From assembly GCA_902651635.1 (NCBI GenBank), contig CACRSC010001917.1, forward strand, positions 25,218-89,217: a DNA stretch of 64,000 bases. Reading direction: 5' to 3'. The stretch is from Mastigamoeba balamuthi. Taxonomy: Eukaryota; Evosea; Mastigamoebida; Mastigamoebidae. Positions 32,729-43,530 of the stretch are shown here, in pieces; position 1 is the first letter of the stretch; the number at the start of each line of letters is the position of its first letter. The notes under the pieces are model-generated. The model worked only from the letters and a program-made list of their open reading frames with translations, was not told where the DNA came from and ran no database searches. The translations under genes were made by a program, and so were the position numbers.

Positions 32729-34551
32729 ATGCAGTCGCAGCATGCTCCCGAACCCGACCCCACGGTGCGCACATCTCTCAGTGAGGCCTTGCGCTGCACC
32801 TCGTCTGGGATGCTGACGGTTGTTCATTCACTGCAGACCGGGGGAGACGCGAGTCCTGCGCCCGAGTCTGCGCCACTCGCACGGCTTCCCAACGGTCTGC
32901 GCGACCCCGAACCGCATGCGGCCGTGCTGCGAGATGCAGTGAGAATACTGCAGCACCTCATGGCGAAGCACCGCGAGGACTGCGCGACCATCCTGCGAGT
33001 CCTCGGCAGAGAGCTCTCCGATAACGTAACGCCCGAGAATTCTGGGTTGATAGAAACGNNNNNNNNNNNNNNNNNNNNNNNNNNNNNNNNNNNNNNNNNN
33101 NNNNNNNNNNNNNNNNNNNNNNNNNNNNNNNNNNNNNNNNNNNNNNNNNNNNNNNNNNNNNNNNNNNNNNNNNNNNNNNNNNNNNNNNNNNNNNNNNNNN
33201 NNNNNNNNNNNNNNNNNNNNNNNNNNNNNNNNNNNNNNNNNNNNNNNNNNNNNNNNNNNNNNNNNNNNNNNNNNNNNNNNNNNNNNNNNNNNNNNNNNNN
33301 NNNNNNNNNNNNNNNNNNNNNNNNNNNNNNNNNNNNNNNNNNNNNNNNNNNNNNNNNNNNNNNNNNNNNNNNNNNNNNNNNNNNNNNNNNNNNNNNNNNN
33401 NNNNNNNNNNNNNNNNNNNNNNNNNNNNNNNNNNNNNNNNNNNNNNNNNNNNNNNNNNNNNNNNNNNNNNNNNNNNNNNNNNNNNNNNNNNNNNNNNNNN
33501 NNNNNNNNNNNNNNNNNNNNNNNNNNNNNNNNNNNNNNNNNNNNNNNNNNNNNNNNNNNNNNNNNNNNNNNNNNNNNNNNNNNNNNNNNNNNNNNNNNNN
33601 NNNNNNNNNNNNNNNNNNNNNNNNNNNNNNNNNNNNNNNNNNNNNNNNNNNNNNNNNNNNNNNNNNNNNNNNNNCTGTGCCCCATCCCTGCTCGGCCTCC
33701 CCCTCGAGCGTCAGGAGCTCACAGGGAAACGTCACAGAACGTGTGGAAATTGCACTACAGAGATTGCCCGCTCAAGGAAGGCGACCTGGACCAGAGATTC
33801 GAGCTCTCCAAAACGACCCACTGCTACCCGGTGCAGCACGCATCGCTCGGGATAGACCTCGTGAAACTGGTCGAGTTCGAGCGGGCGCTGTACGGAGAGC
33901 ACTCGGTGCCGCTGATGGCCCGGAAGCTGCTGGGCGCTCTGATCTGCAATTGCCCTGGCCAGCTGGTGGTGAGCAGTGCGAGATTCAGTCACGGGACTGA
34001 CCAGAGGGCACGGGCAGACGGAAGACGGCCAAATTGGGCCTGTGGATCACGCGAGACTGGACAGTATGCTGAAGGAGGCCGACCAGGCGAACTTCAGGGC
34101 GATCAGCTCCTGCACCGAGGCTCCCATCCTGATGTCGCTGTTGAAGCAATTCATCAAGCTGCTGCGGTTGGGTACTGCTCCGTTTGTTCCATATGTCCAG
34201 AATGAGTTCATGCGCGCGTTGGGGACGACGTTTCACAGCAAGGCCGCCCCAGAGAGGCTGATTGCAGAGAGAAACGCCTTCTCGAACATCAACCCTTCTG
34301 GCCAAGCCCTTTTGCGCCAGGTGATCGTCCTTCTCGCGAACTACGCGACGAACCTCCGCGTGACCTCCATGGACCCCAGGACCGGACAGCATGGCATTGG
34401 TGCCGTTAGCTGGTCGTTCGGAAGTCTGGGCGTCTTCGTACGACCGGAGCGTGAGTGTGTGGCGTGTGCGCCAGGTCCCGTCGCACCTGAGGGTGTGGAC
34501 ACCAGATGGTCGGATCGTTCCAGAGCTTTCTTCTCTTTAGCAATACACTGA
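32729..34551 (+). pseudogene. RhoGAP / beta-propeller protein, copy 2 (truncated)
   Basis: It starts like copies 1 and 3: exon 1 32729-32764, exon 2 from 32837. It then enters an assembly gap (33059-33674), reappears in intron 4, and keeps exon 5 (33738-33968) and the start of exon 6 (34018 on). At about 34385 the sequence jumps from the RhoGAP C-terminal half straight to the last propeller blade, in a different frame. About 1.1-1.2 kb present in copy 1 is missing, including most of the propeller. The RhoGAP core up to the break is close to copy 1, but the arginine-finger position reads Gln (DGQIG). Most likely a pseudogene made by an internal deletion. A misassembly next to the gap is the alternative. 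Confidence 0.75.
33059..33674. other. Assembly gap (616 N)
   Basis: Unknown bases inside exon 2 to intron 4 of RhoGAP copy 2, probably a collapsed or unresolved near-identical repeat. Confidence 1.
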
Positions 34552-34736
34552 ACGCTATCGCCCAAAGAAAGACTGTTGTAAAATAGACAATCAAAAAATA
34601 AGTGATCTCAACGAGGAACAAACGATGGAGCTCGATTGATTCCGTTGAGTTGTGATGCAAGATATCCAACGGCTTTGCCCACAATGTGTCTCCAAGTCCA
34701 TTTTCAGGATCAACCGCCCCACAGAGTATTGTCACG

Positions 34737-37700
34737 ATGCAGTCGCAGCATGCTCCCGACCCAACGGTGCGCACATCCCTCTGTGATGCCTTGCGCTGCG
34801 CCGCGTCTGGGTGTTGACCGCGCGTCCACTGCAGACCGGGGGAGGCGCGAGTCCTGCGCCTGTGTCCGCCCTGCTCGCACGGCTTCCCAACGGCCTGCGC
34901 GACCCCGAACCGCATGCCGCTGTGCTGCGAGACGCAGTGAGGGTGCTGCAGCACCTCATGGCGAAGCACCGCGAGGACTGCGTGACCATCCTGCGAGTCC
35001 TCGGCAGAGAGCTCTCCAGCAATGTCACGCCCGAGAATAGTGGGTTGATCGAGACGGCGAAGCACGCTGTCGCGCGTCTCGAGGAGCCGAGGCGAGTCGT
35101 CGAGAGCGGTATCGCCTCCATGTGCCGGGCGCCCCTGCCAGCGGTGCCGTGGATCGCGAACATGAAGCTCGCGGGTGGTCTCGACGCGATGCTGTTGACC
35201 CACGACGCCCAGGCAGTCATGTCGGGCCTCGAGGCCATCGAGGACGACTTCTGGAGCGTCTCGGGCCACGCGCCCGAGTTTTCACCGGAGAAGCGGGAGA
35301 TCAGGGACGCGTACAGGGCGCTGCATTGCTGCATCGACCTGCCCGCGCACTTGGTGGCTCTCATCGACATGCAGATCAGCGCCATGCGGCACGCCATGAA
35401 CACAGTGAAGCTGGAGAGCGAGATCGACAGGCAGCAGCCACCTCGCGACCTCGTGGTCGAGAAGCTGCTCGAGACCGCGAGCGAGGCACGGAGTGCGCTG
35501 CAGGAGAGGATCAAACAGCTCGGCTGCGTCCAAGCCATCGCGGCGCGGACTCTGCTGCTGTCCACGGACTGCAGGTGCTCGCCCATCCAGCCCCCGTTGG
35601 GCAAGATCAGGCACGGCGTCATGAATGCCATTGTGTCTTTGGTCCTCCACACGAAGGAAGAGCTCGGCCTCTGCGCGCGGCTGCCAGTCCTCGTCTTCCG
35701 GTTGCAGCAGGACGACAACAGCGTCGCAGTGCTGATGCCCCAGACACCTCAGGAAGGTAGAGTCGTCACCCATGCCCTTCTGTTGGCCCTCTCGAGTGAC
35801 CTCGTGCCACCACCAGGGCAATACGAGTACAAGCTACTCGCGTGGTACCCCGGTAACGTCTGCTTTGGGATCGAGAAGTCCCTGAACACCGGCACGCACA
35901 AGACGTGGAGGTTTTCAAACGAGATCCGCCTGGGAGCTAAGGTACGCAGTTCATCAGCACCACTGACACCCCCCGCGCCCATCTGATGCGGCTGCGACCG
36001 CAAGAACTGCGCAGTTTGGATGTGCCTACCCGGGTCTGAGCACTCGAGGAAGAAGACGATGAAGACGGTGATGTCCGCCCTCAGGCTTATGCCTCCTGCT
36101 CCTACCGTCGTTCCGGTCTTCACCGTGACCCATCTCTGCTCGGCCCTCCTCCATCGTGTGTCAGGAGCTCACAGGCAACGTCACAGAGTGTTTGGAAAAT
36201 GAGCTACAGAAATGCTGGGAAAGACCCGCTCAACGACACCGACATGAGCCAGAGATTCGAGATCACCAAAACGACCCACTGCTTCCAGGTGCAGCACGCC
36301 TCGATCGGAATGGACCTTGACAAACTTCTCGCCATCGAGCGGGGGCTGTACGGAGAGCACTCGGTGCCGCTGATGGCTCGGAAGCTGCTGGGCGCTCTGA
36401 TCCACAATTGCCCTGGCCAGCTGGTGGTGAGCAGTGCGAGATTCAATCACGCTGACCGGCGTGCGCGGGTAGACGGAAGGCGGCCCGACCGGGTCTGTGG
36501 ATCACGCGAGAGTGGAGAGAATGTTGAAGGAGGCCGACCAGGCGAACTTCAGGGCGATCAGCTCCTGCACCGAGGAGCGCATTCTGTTGTTTCTGCTGAA
36601 GTTCTTCTTCGTGACGCTGCAGTTTTCTGATGCGCAGTTCCTTTCGCAGGTCCAGAATGAGTTCATGTGTGCTTTGGGGACGAAGTTTCACAGCAAGGCC
36701 GCGCCAGAGAGGCTGATTGCAGAGAGAAAGGCCTTCTCGAACATCAACCCCTCTGGCCAAGCCCTTTTGCGCCAGGTGATCAACCTTATCGCGAACTACG
36801 CGACGAACCTCCGCGTGACTTCAGTGGATCTCAGAACCGATAGGACCAACATTTCCAAGATCACCGACGTGGTGAAGATTCTCGGCTTCATTGACGATGT
36901 CACAGCGATTGCGATCACCGAGATGGCTGTGTGCTTCTGGGAGCTGTTCGAGGCCCCGGACGCACCGCTGGCCCCCAAGCTTCACATCACAGAGTTCGTC
37001 ACCTTCAGGCGTAAGCTCCTCGGGCACACAAGGCCGGCTGGGTGCCTGGCCCTGACAGTGGACAAGCACCACCTGTGGTCGGTCGACTGCATGGGAGAGG
37101 TCCTCGTGTGGGACGCTGTGCGCTGCCGCCTAGAGACCATGTTCAGCATCCCCGACTGGGGCAAGGACAGATCACCACTGTTCCTCGCCTGCCTCGGGGG
37201 GCGCATGTGGTGCAGCACACAGGACGGAATCACAATCCTGGACTGCGATACAAACACTCCTGTCGACGTGGTAGGACTCTTCGGTCACACATCTCGCCCA
37301 CTGAGTCGCACACAGATCCCGAAGGTGAGGGCCATCTCGTGCACTCTGGTGGCCAGCAGGAACGAGGTGTGGTGCGGAAGCGACGGATGCGTGCTCGTGC
37401 TCAAGCAGGAGGGCCCACCCAAGGCACCGGGTGCTGGCCCCTCGTGGCGTGTCGCCACATCGCTGGTTCCCACCGGAGAGGACTCCAAGACACTCTTCAT
37501 CGCCATGTGCACGGCGTTCGACGGTCGTGTGTGGTGCAGCAGCCACAGGAAGAATGCCTCTGGGCAGAAGGTTCGCTTGGCTGATTGCTTTTCAGGTACT
37601 CACAGCTTCGATGGCGCCGTGCGGCCTGCAGATCTTCGTGTGGGACATGGTCGACGGCAAGTATGCCAACGTCGCCGTCGTCACGACGTCTGTGAAGAAG

Positions 37701-38111
37701 ATCTCGACGCTGTCGAGCGTGGGGGAGCACGTGTGGATGACGTCGGACGAGGGGGTCATCCAGGTGATGGACGCGAGGTCGCACACGGTCGTCAGGTCGA
37801 TTGCCACGCACGCGGGCGACGGGGCAGCGGTGTGTGTGCTGGACGATCAGGTGTGGCTGAGCAGCAGTGGCAACACCATCGGTGTGTGGGACCCAGAGTC
37901 GTTCGAGTGCATCGGGAGCATCGTGGGGTGCCACCAGGACATGGTGAACTGCATGGCAGTGGTGCGCACAGAGCCGTCGGCTGGCCATTCGGAAGTCTGG
38001 GTGTCGTCGTACGACCGGAGCGTGAGTGTGTGGCGTGTGCGCCAGGTCCCGTCGCACTTGAGGGTGTGGACACCCGATGGTCTTATCATTCCAAAGGTTC
38101 CTACACCTTAA
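34737..38111 (+). CDS. RhoGAP / beta-propeller protein, copy 3
   Basis: Eight exons: 34737-34766, 34835-35756, 35817-35941, 36005-36067, 36187-36426, 36473-37270, 37316-37570, 37632-38111; 970 residues. Exons 3, 4, 6, 7 and 8 have exactly the lengths of copy 1 (125, 63, 798, 255, 480 nt). That supports both models, including the short 63-nt exon. The domain order is the same: helical N-terminus, small beta piece, divergent RhoGAP, propeller. The segment matching the arginine-finger loop reads TEGGPTGSVDH, with Pro where copy 1 has Arg, so catalytic stimulation may be lost while GTPase binding could remain. Frames are open throughout. Introns are 46-119 nt. Confidence 0.75.
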
Positions 38112-38851
38112 CAATTCAGAACCGATGTCCGTTTCAGTGGAGGTCTCAGCAATCAAGCACTGTGTGAAGGTGCCCGTTTCAGGTATGTAAGGCGAAATGA
38201 ACAGAAAAAAGGCTGCTGGTAGGCAAATTTGTTTTATCGCGAGGGAGGTGATGCTGAATACCGTACATTCTTCCGCATCGACCTCAACGTGTGGGACTTG
38301 CTTCTTCCCGCCTTCGGTCCTCTGTGGGTCTCGACGCCACTCACAGGCATTGGAGGGGCACACATGGGGCCCGCATTATCTCTGCGGAGCACACACTGGC
38401 ACTGGTTCTTGGGACGGTTCTGCAGAAAGCAATCTCGTTCTTCACTTTGGTGTTGTCTAAGCAGCATCTGGCGCTACCTTGTGCATTCTTCCACCTGCCC
38501 TGGAACTCGTTCCTGCAGCATGTGTCATCTTTCCCTCAGTTGGTACTGCCAGGTTTGATTTCCCACGCACTTTATTTCTCCCAGGCGATGGAGCCGTGCT
38601 GTTCTCCATAGCTTGGGCTGGCTGGGCGAGAGAACGCATTCCAGGTTCTTAAACGCCCTATGGTGAGCTGTGCCACAGTACGCCGACAGATTCCGCTCCG
38701 TTGCTGGGCTTCACAACCAGCGCTCGGATGTGGTTGCTCAAATTGGCATTTGTTTATATTCGGAAATAAGTGCAATTTTTGTATAAGAAGAGAGAACGGG
38801 AGGGAAGGGGGACCAGGGAGTGTATTTAGAGGTGACCCAGAGAACAAGGGC
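38112..38851. other. Intergenic, no gene seen
   Basis: 740 bp between RhoGAP copy 3 (+) and the convergent Myb-like gene (-). No coding pattern, and no visible remnant of a further RhoGAP copy. Confidence 0.45.
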
Positions 38852-39814
38852 TCAGGGCCGGTTGAGCCCCTTTACATCTCCACAACGACTGCAGAACAGG
38901 ACAGCACCGAGATCAGTCTGGGCAAACTTGAAATCGTGTGGTGGACACAGTGCTGCTGGTGCGGAGGCGTCCTGGGAGTGCTGCAGTGATGCAGCTGCGA
39001 GTGCCATGATGCTTTCTGCCATGGCAGCACGTCCATTGGTGCGACCTTGGCCACCACGCTGACGCTTTGGAGACGGCTCCTGGGGATTTGGGAGGGCGGA
39101 CGGTCGAGATGGTGACAGAGCGCTCTGAAGAATGGACGCTGCACGACCAGGGGCATGCTCTTCGTCTCCTGCGGCCTCGATCTCACGCATCTCACTCTCG
39201 TCGAAGCTGTCGGTGTCTTCTTGGTTTGCTCCGGCACCAAACTCGTCGACGCCGTATGTCTCCTGGGTCTCCTTCCGCAGGTTACGAGCATGAAGTTGAA
39301 GTGCTGAAGGGCCGCCCTTTCCTGTCGATGGTCCCTTGCACAGGCGGTCAAACCTGAGACATTGAGGCCTCAGGTGTGAATTTTCGCACTTCGGCAGTTG
39401 AAATTTGGCGGGAATAAGTGGGAAGCATACCGATTGCGGAGAGAGTCGGGAGTGCGAGCGCAGAACTTGGCTGCCATGCCCCACTCGTTGAATCTAGCGG
39501 CGAGACGTATCCAGCCATCTCTGGTGTGCGGGTGGAGTTGCTGGACTAGATCGCAGAGGTGAATTGTCTCGGCCATTGTGAAATGTGTCGTGGGCACCCT
39601 TGCCTTCTTTCCCTGCGCCTCTGTTGCATGGTGAGATGCGTGTAATCAGTTATTGCGCACCTGCAGGGGGCAGGGACGGCGCTGCAGCTACAGGAGCCCG
39701 GTACACAGCAGGGGCTGCGCTCGGAGCCGCCAGAGTAGAAGGCGTGCCGGAGTTGGCGCTAGGCATTGGGCCGGACGCAACACTGGGCAGGGCAATGCCG
39801 GGATTCGCATACAT
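38852..39814 (-). CDS. Myb/SANT-like DNA-binding protein
   Basis: Three exons: 39814-39661, 39620-39431, 39353-38852. Introns are 40 nt (GTGCGC, phase 1) and 77 nt (GTATGC, phase 2); 281 residues. The Ala/Pro/Ser-rich N-terminus leads into KKARVPTTHFTMAETIHL, LVQQLHPHTRDGWIRLAARF and SLRNRFDRLCKGPSTGKG. These give the trihelical Myb/SANT-like pattern with conserved Trp and the LRNRF...PTGKG ending, completed across the second intron. Then follow an acidic Ser/Asp stretch, a nuclear-localisation-like KRQRGG and a C-terminal CSRCG. Probably a nuclear DNA-binding factor. The N-terminal exon and its very short intron are inferred from phase and from the family pattern upstream of the domain. The true start could be further upstream. 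Confidence 0.65.
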
Positions 39815-40003
39815 AAGGGCCGTGACGAACGCAAGCCAGTCGGCGGGCTGAGGGGGGTTGGGCGACTGCGACACGGATGAATTGGCCGTTATTTTTGTTG
39901 CCCAGGGGTGCCCGTTGACGTGGTGATCCGGCACTGCACGATCCAATGCACCACAGGAAATCCCCAATTTCCCGGAGTCCAAAAGCTGCGCAACGGTGGC
40001 ACA

Positions 40004-43000
40004 ATGGATTCCGGGCCGACCCCGCGCTCTGTGGTGCGTCTGTTCTCCTGTACGCACAGCTCGCACTCAACACCGCGTCCGAAGTCCGCAGGCAGGTCAG
40101 AGAGCGCACTGCCCGAGCCCATGTCTCGACCTCTGCCTGCCCCCTCTGCACGCATGTCCGCTGCGCCGAGCCTGTTCTCCGCGATACTGCAGCACGTATA
40201 CGGGCTGCTGCTCGACGCGGAGAAGCACTACATCGAGGACTGCTCCGCCGTCTACAAGGCGATAAGCAGGGCGCCCTGCAAGCACCCGGACGCCAAGGCA
40301 GCGGTGCAGTTCGTCAAACGCGCAATGGAGGACGCCCGTCGGCGGACCTCGGCGCTGGAGGAGTCTGGGGAAGGGCCCCCGAGGACGGCGTGGGTTTCCG
40401 GGCTCTCCGAGAGCCTCGAGGCGATGGACGCCTTCGTCCGCCCAGCCCTGTTCTGCCTCGCGCACATCGACAAGGCCTGCAACTTTGCCCGAAGCGACCC
40501 GATGCTGTAGGGGTTGCTCGCGGCGGTCAAGCACGGGTACAAGGCGCTGCGCTTCTGCGTGGGGTACCGGCCGCGCTTGGCGGCGATCATCCGCCTGCAG
40601 GTCGACGCCCTGGGGGTCGCCGTCAGGACAGACTCTCTCGAGGCCGAGATTCGCGGGCGGGAGCCTGTCCGCGACGCTGCGGTCCCCGCGCAAGTCTACA
40701 ATGCGCTCTCCATTGCGAGCATGCTCGACGGCGGCCTCAGCGAGGGCGAAAGGCTCAAGTTGCTGAGAGCCGTCGAGATGTGTGATCTGCTCATGTGCAC
40801 GGAATGCGAGAAGGGGTGCAGCGTACCCATCGCGCCCGTCGAGGAGATGCTCCCGGATGACTACTGCCCAATTATCCCTGCTGTCTTGCACAGCACGGCC
40901 GAGCTCGGTCTCTGCGCTCGTCTGCCAGTGCTTGTAACCAGAGTGGCCGATTGCGTCATTGCGGTGATGCCTCTGCGCACCCCGCAAGGTGCGAGTACCC
41001 TGCAACAAGCTAGCTCTCATCCCTCGGAGTAACAACAACGAGATCCAGGGAGGTACGAGTTCAGGCTGCACGAATGATACCCCAGAGTGCCTTATCCAGA
41101 TACTGCGAAGAGCCCCGGAATGGCCACCCGCACTCCCAGAGCCCACAGGCGGAGACCACATTCCGTCTAGGTCTGCGAGTGCGCGAAGTATCTGCATACC
41201 TTGTAGACCTCATGCGACTGTCAGAACGCACCCGCGCAAGTACTTACTGCAGGGAGCAGAGGCAGCAGGCTATGCAGAGCAAGGTGGCCGCGCTGGCGCC
41301 CTTCAAGATACCTCCTCCTTCGTCGACCGACGAGCCGTCCATCTCGGTGACCAAGCCCCTTCTTCAGCACGGTCGTGGGTGAACTCATGCCATGGCAGAG
41401 AGTCTGGGAATACCGATTCAGCGCAAGGACACCCCCCGGCTTCCAAATAACGCCTGATAGCTACTGCCTGTTGACTTCCGCGATGCGATACTACATGTTC
41501 GGGGCTCAGCTCGGGGAGCTCCTGGAAGTCGAGCAGGTGTTGTACGGCGTGCAGACTGTACCGTTCATCGCCCGCAAGTTGCTCAGCAAGCTGGTCACCG
41601 ACTGCCTCATCCAGCACGAGGTGCTCGCACTAATTGCGCCATTTTTTCTCAACTCCGCACTCAGCTCCAGGTCATCACCGTCCCCGCATCGGAGAGAGAA
41701 GAACTCAGCAGGCAGGTCATCCAGGAGTCCTTTCAGGGGCAGTTCTCTGCCATTGATGCCTGCAACTCTGCGCCGCATCTGATGTCGGTGCTCGGGCTGT
41801 TCCTGCAGTCACTGCCAGTACCCATGGTAAATCTGAAAGCCGCGAACATGTTCGACGCAGCAGCTCGAGCCACGACAGTGCAAGCGAAGCGTGCCGCGCA
41901 GGTGGCTGCACTCAACGCTCTCGATCCTGCCAGCCGTGCTCTCCTGAACCAGTACATTGCGATGCTCGCCAACTTCGCCGCCAACACGCACATGAACGGG
42001 ACAGGGAACGCGCAGATCCACAACGCCGCGGTTGGGGTTATCACGGCCTCTTCAGACTCCACAGCGAGCTTGATTGCCGATATGGCGATGAACTACTGGG
42101 ATCTGTTCGAGGCCCCAGACGCCCCGCTGTCCCCGCAGCAGCGCCCCACAGTTCGTCACCTTCAGGCGCAAGCTCCTCTGCAGCACGAGACCCGCAAGGT
42201 TCCTAGCACCCACAGCGGACAGGACTGGGATGTGGTCCATCGACGACACCGGCGAGGTCGTCGTGTGGGACGCAGTGCGCTGCCGCCTGGAGGCTATGTT
42301 CAGCATCCCCGACTGGGGCACAGACCGGAAGCCGCTCTTCCTTGCCTGCATCAAAGAGCAGATGTGGTGTGGCACCCGGGACGGCATCACAATCCTGGAC
42401 TGCGAGACCCGGACAGCACTCAAAGTGGTGAGAAAAATGCTTGCAAATGTGGTTCACAGATAACCGTGCCTTCACATGTCCATTTATTGCTCATCGACTC
42501 GCATGCCCGAGCAGATTCCGAGCGTAGCGGGATCGCATATACTGTTGTTGATAGTAGGAGCGAGGTGTGGGTCAGCAGCGAGGGCTCTGTTGCTGTCATC
42601 AAGCAGACGGGACCGTCGTGCTGCGTCCAGGATCTGCTGGTTCCCAGCGGTGCGGACCCCTCGGCTCAGCTGTCATTCCCCTCGGTATGCACGGCGTTCA
42701 ACGACCGTGTGTGGTGCGGCAGCCACCAGCAGGACTCCAACTCGCAAAAGGTGAGCCGTCGATGCCATTTACAGTACAGAACTTCGTGTCACGGGTGTCT
42801 CCAGGTCTTCGTGTGGGACTTGGTCGACGGCAAGTACGTGAATGCCGCCATCATCGCGACGTCTGTGAAGAAGATCTCGACGCTGTCGAGCGTGGGGGAG
42901 CACGTGTGGATGACGTCGGACGAGGGGGTCATCCAGGTGATGGACGCGAGGTCGCACACGGTCATCAGGTCGATTGCCACGCACGCGGGCGACGGGGCAG

Positions 43001-43437
43001 CGGTGTGTGTGCTGGACGACCAGGTGTGGCTGAGCAGCAGTGGCAACACCATCGGTGTGTGGGACCCAGAGTCGTTCGAGTGCATCGGGAGCATCGTGGG
43101 GTGCCACCAGGACGCTGTGAACATCATCTCCGAATTGCGCTCGAAATCCGCACTGTTCTCTGACGTCTGGGTCTCTTCGAACGACGGCGTACGTTCTCCA
43201 AGCGGTGTCGTCCTATTAATGCTGACTCGCTCCGCGCAGAGCCTGAGTGTGTGGCGCGCGCGAAAGGTGCCCTCACACATGAAATGGTTACGTTTGATGA
43301 CAGTGTTTCCGTATCATCCGTTTCATGCCAGTGGAATAAGTTCTCAGAAGAGAACGAATAGCAGTGCCCACTACTCTCTTCAGGCAATCGACAAAAGCCG
43401 GCAATCCAGTGAAATCACGATTCTTTGCTACCTGTAA
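40004..43437 (+). pseudogene. RhoGAP / beta-propeller protein, copy 4 (decayed)
   Basis: This copy belongs with copy 5. Exon 1 is 40004-40033 (donor GTGCGT). The helical N-terminal region follows from about 40120 but has an in-frame TAG at 40508-40510, after SDPML, where copy 5 reads on. The small beta exon near 41060 has TGA where copy 5 has the Cys codon TGC. Near 42150 the frame shifts between SPQQRP and the sequence matching FVTFRRKLLC. The RhoGAP segment (VPFIARKLLSKLVTDC, LMSVLGLFLQSLP, LDPASRALLNQYIAML) and the propeller blades are otherwise well kept. The blade segment 42862-43112 is nearly identical to the other copies. Three independent lesions make a functional product unlikely. 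Confidence 0.75.
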
Positions 43438-43530
43438 GGGCAAAGAAATCCTGATGATATTTTCGTTAATATACTGCGTCCCAAAGTTCAAAAGCAACAT
43501 AACCGCCATCATAGTGTCGCAGCGTCCGCG

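Noticed and set aside
34420-34551. The tail of RhoGAP copy 2 read in its open frame as a real C-terminus
   Set aside because: The DNA matches the last propeller blade in a different frame, so the apparent protein end is an artefact of the deletion.
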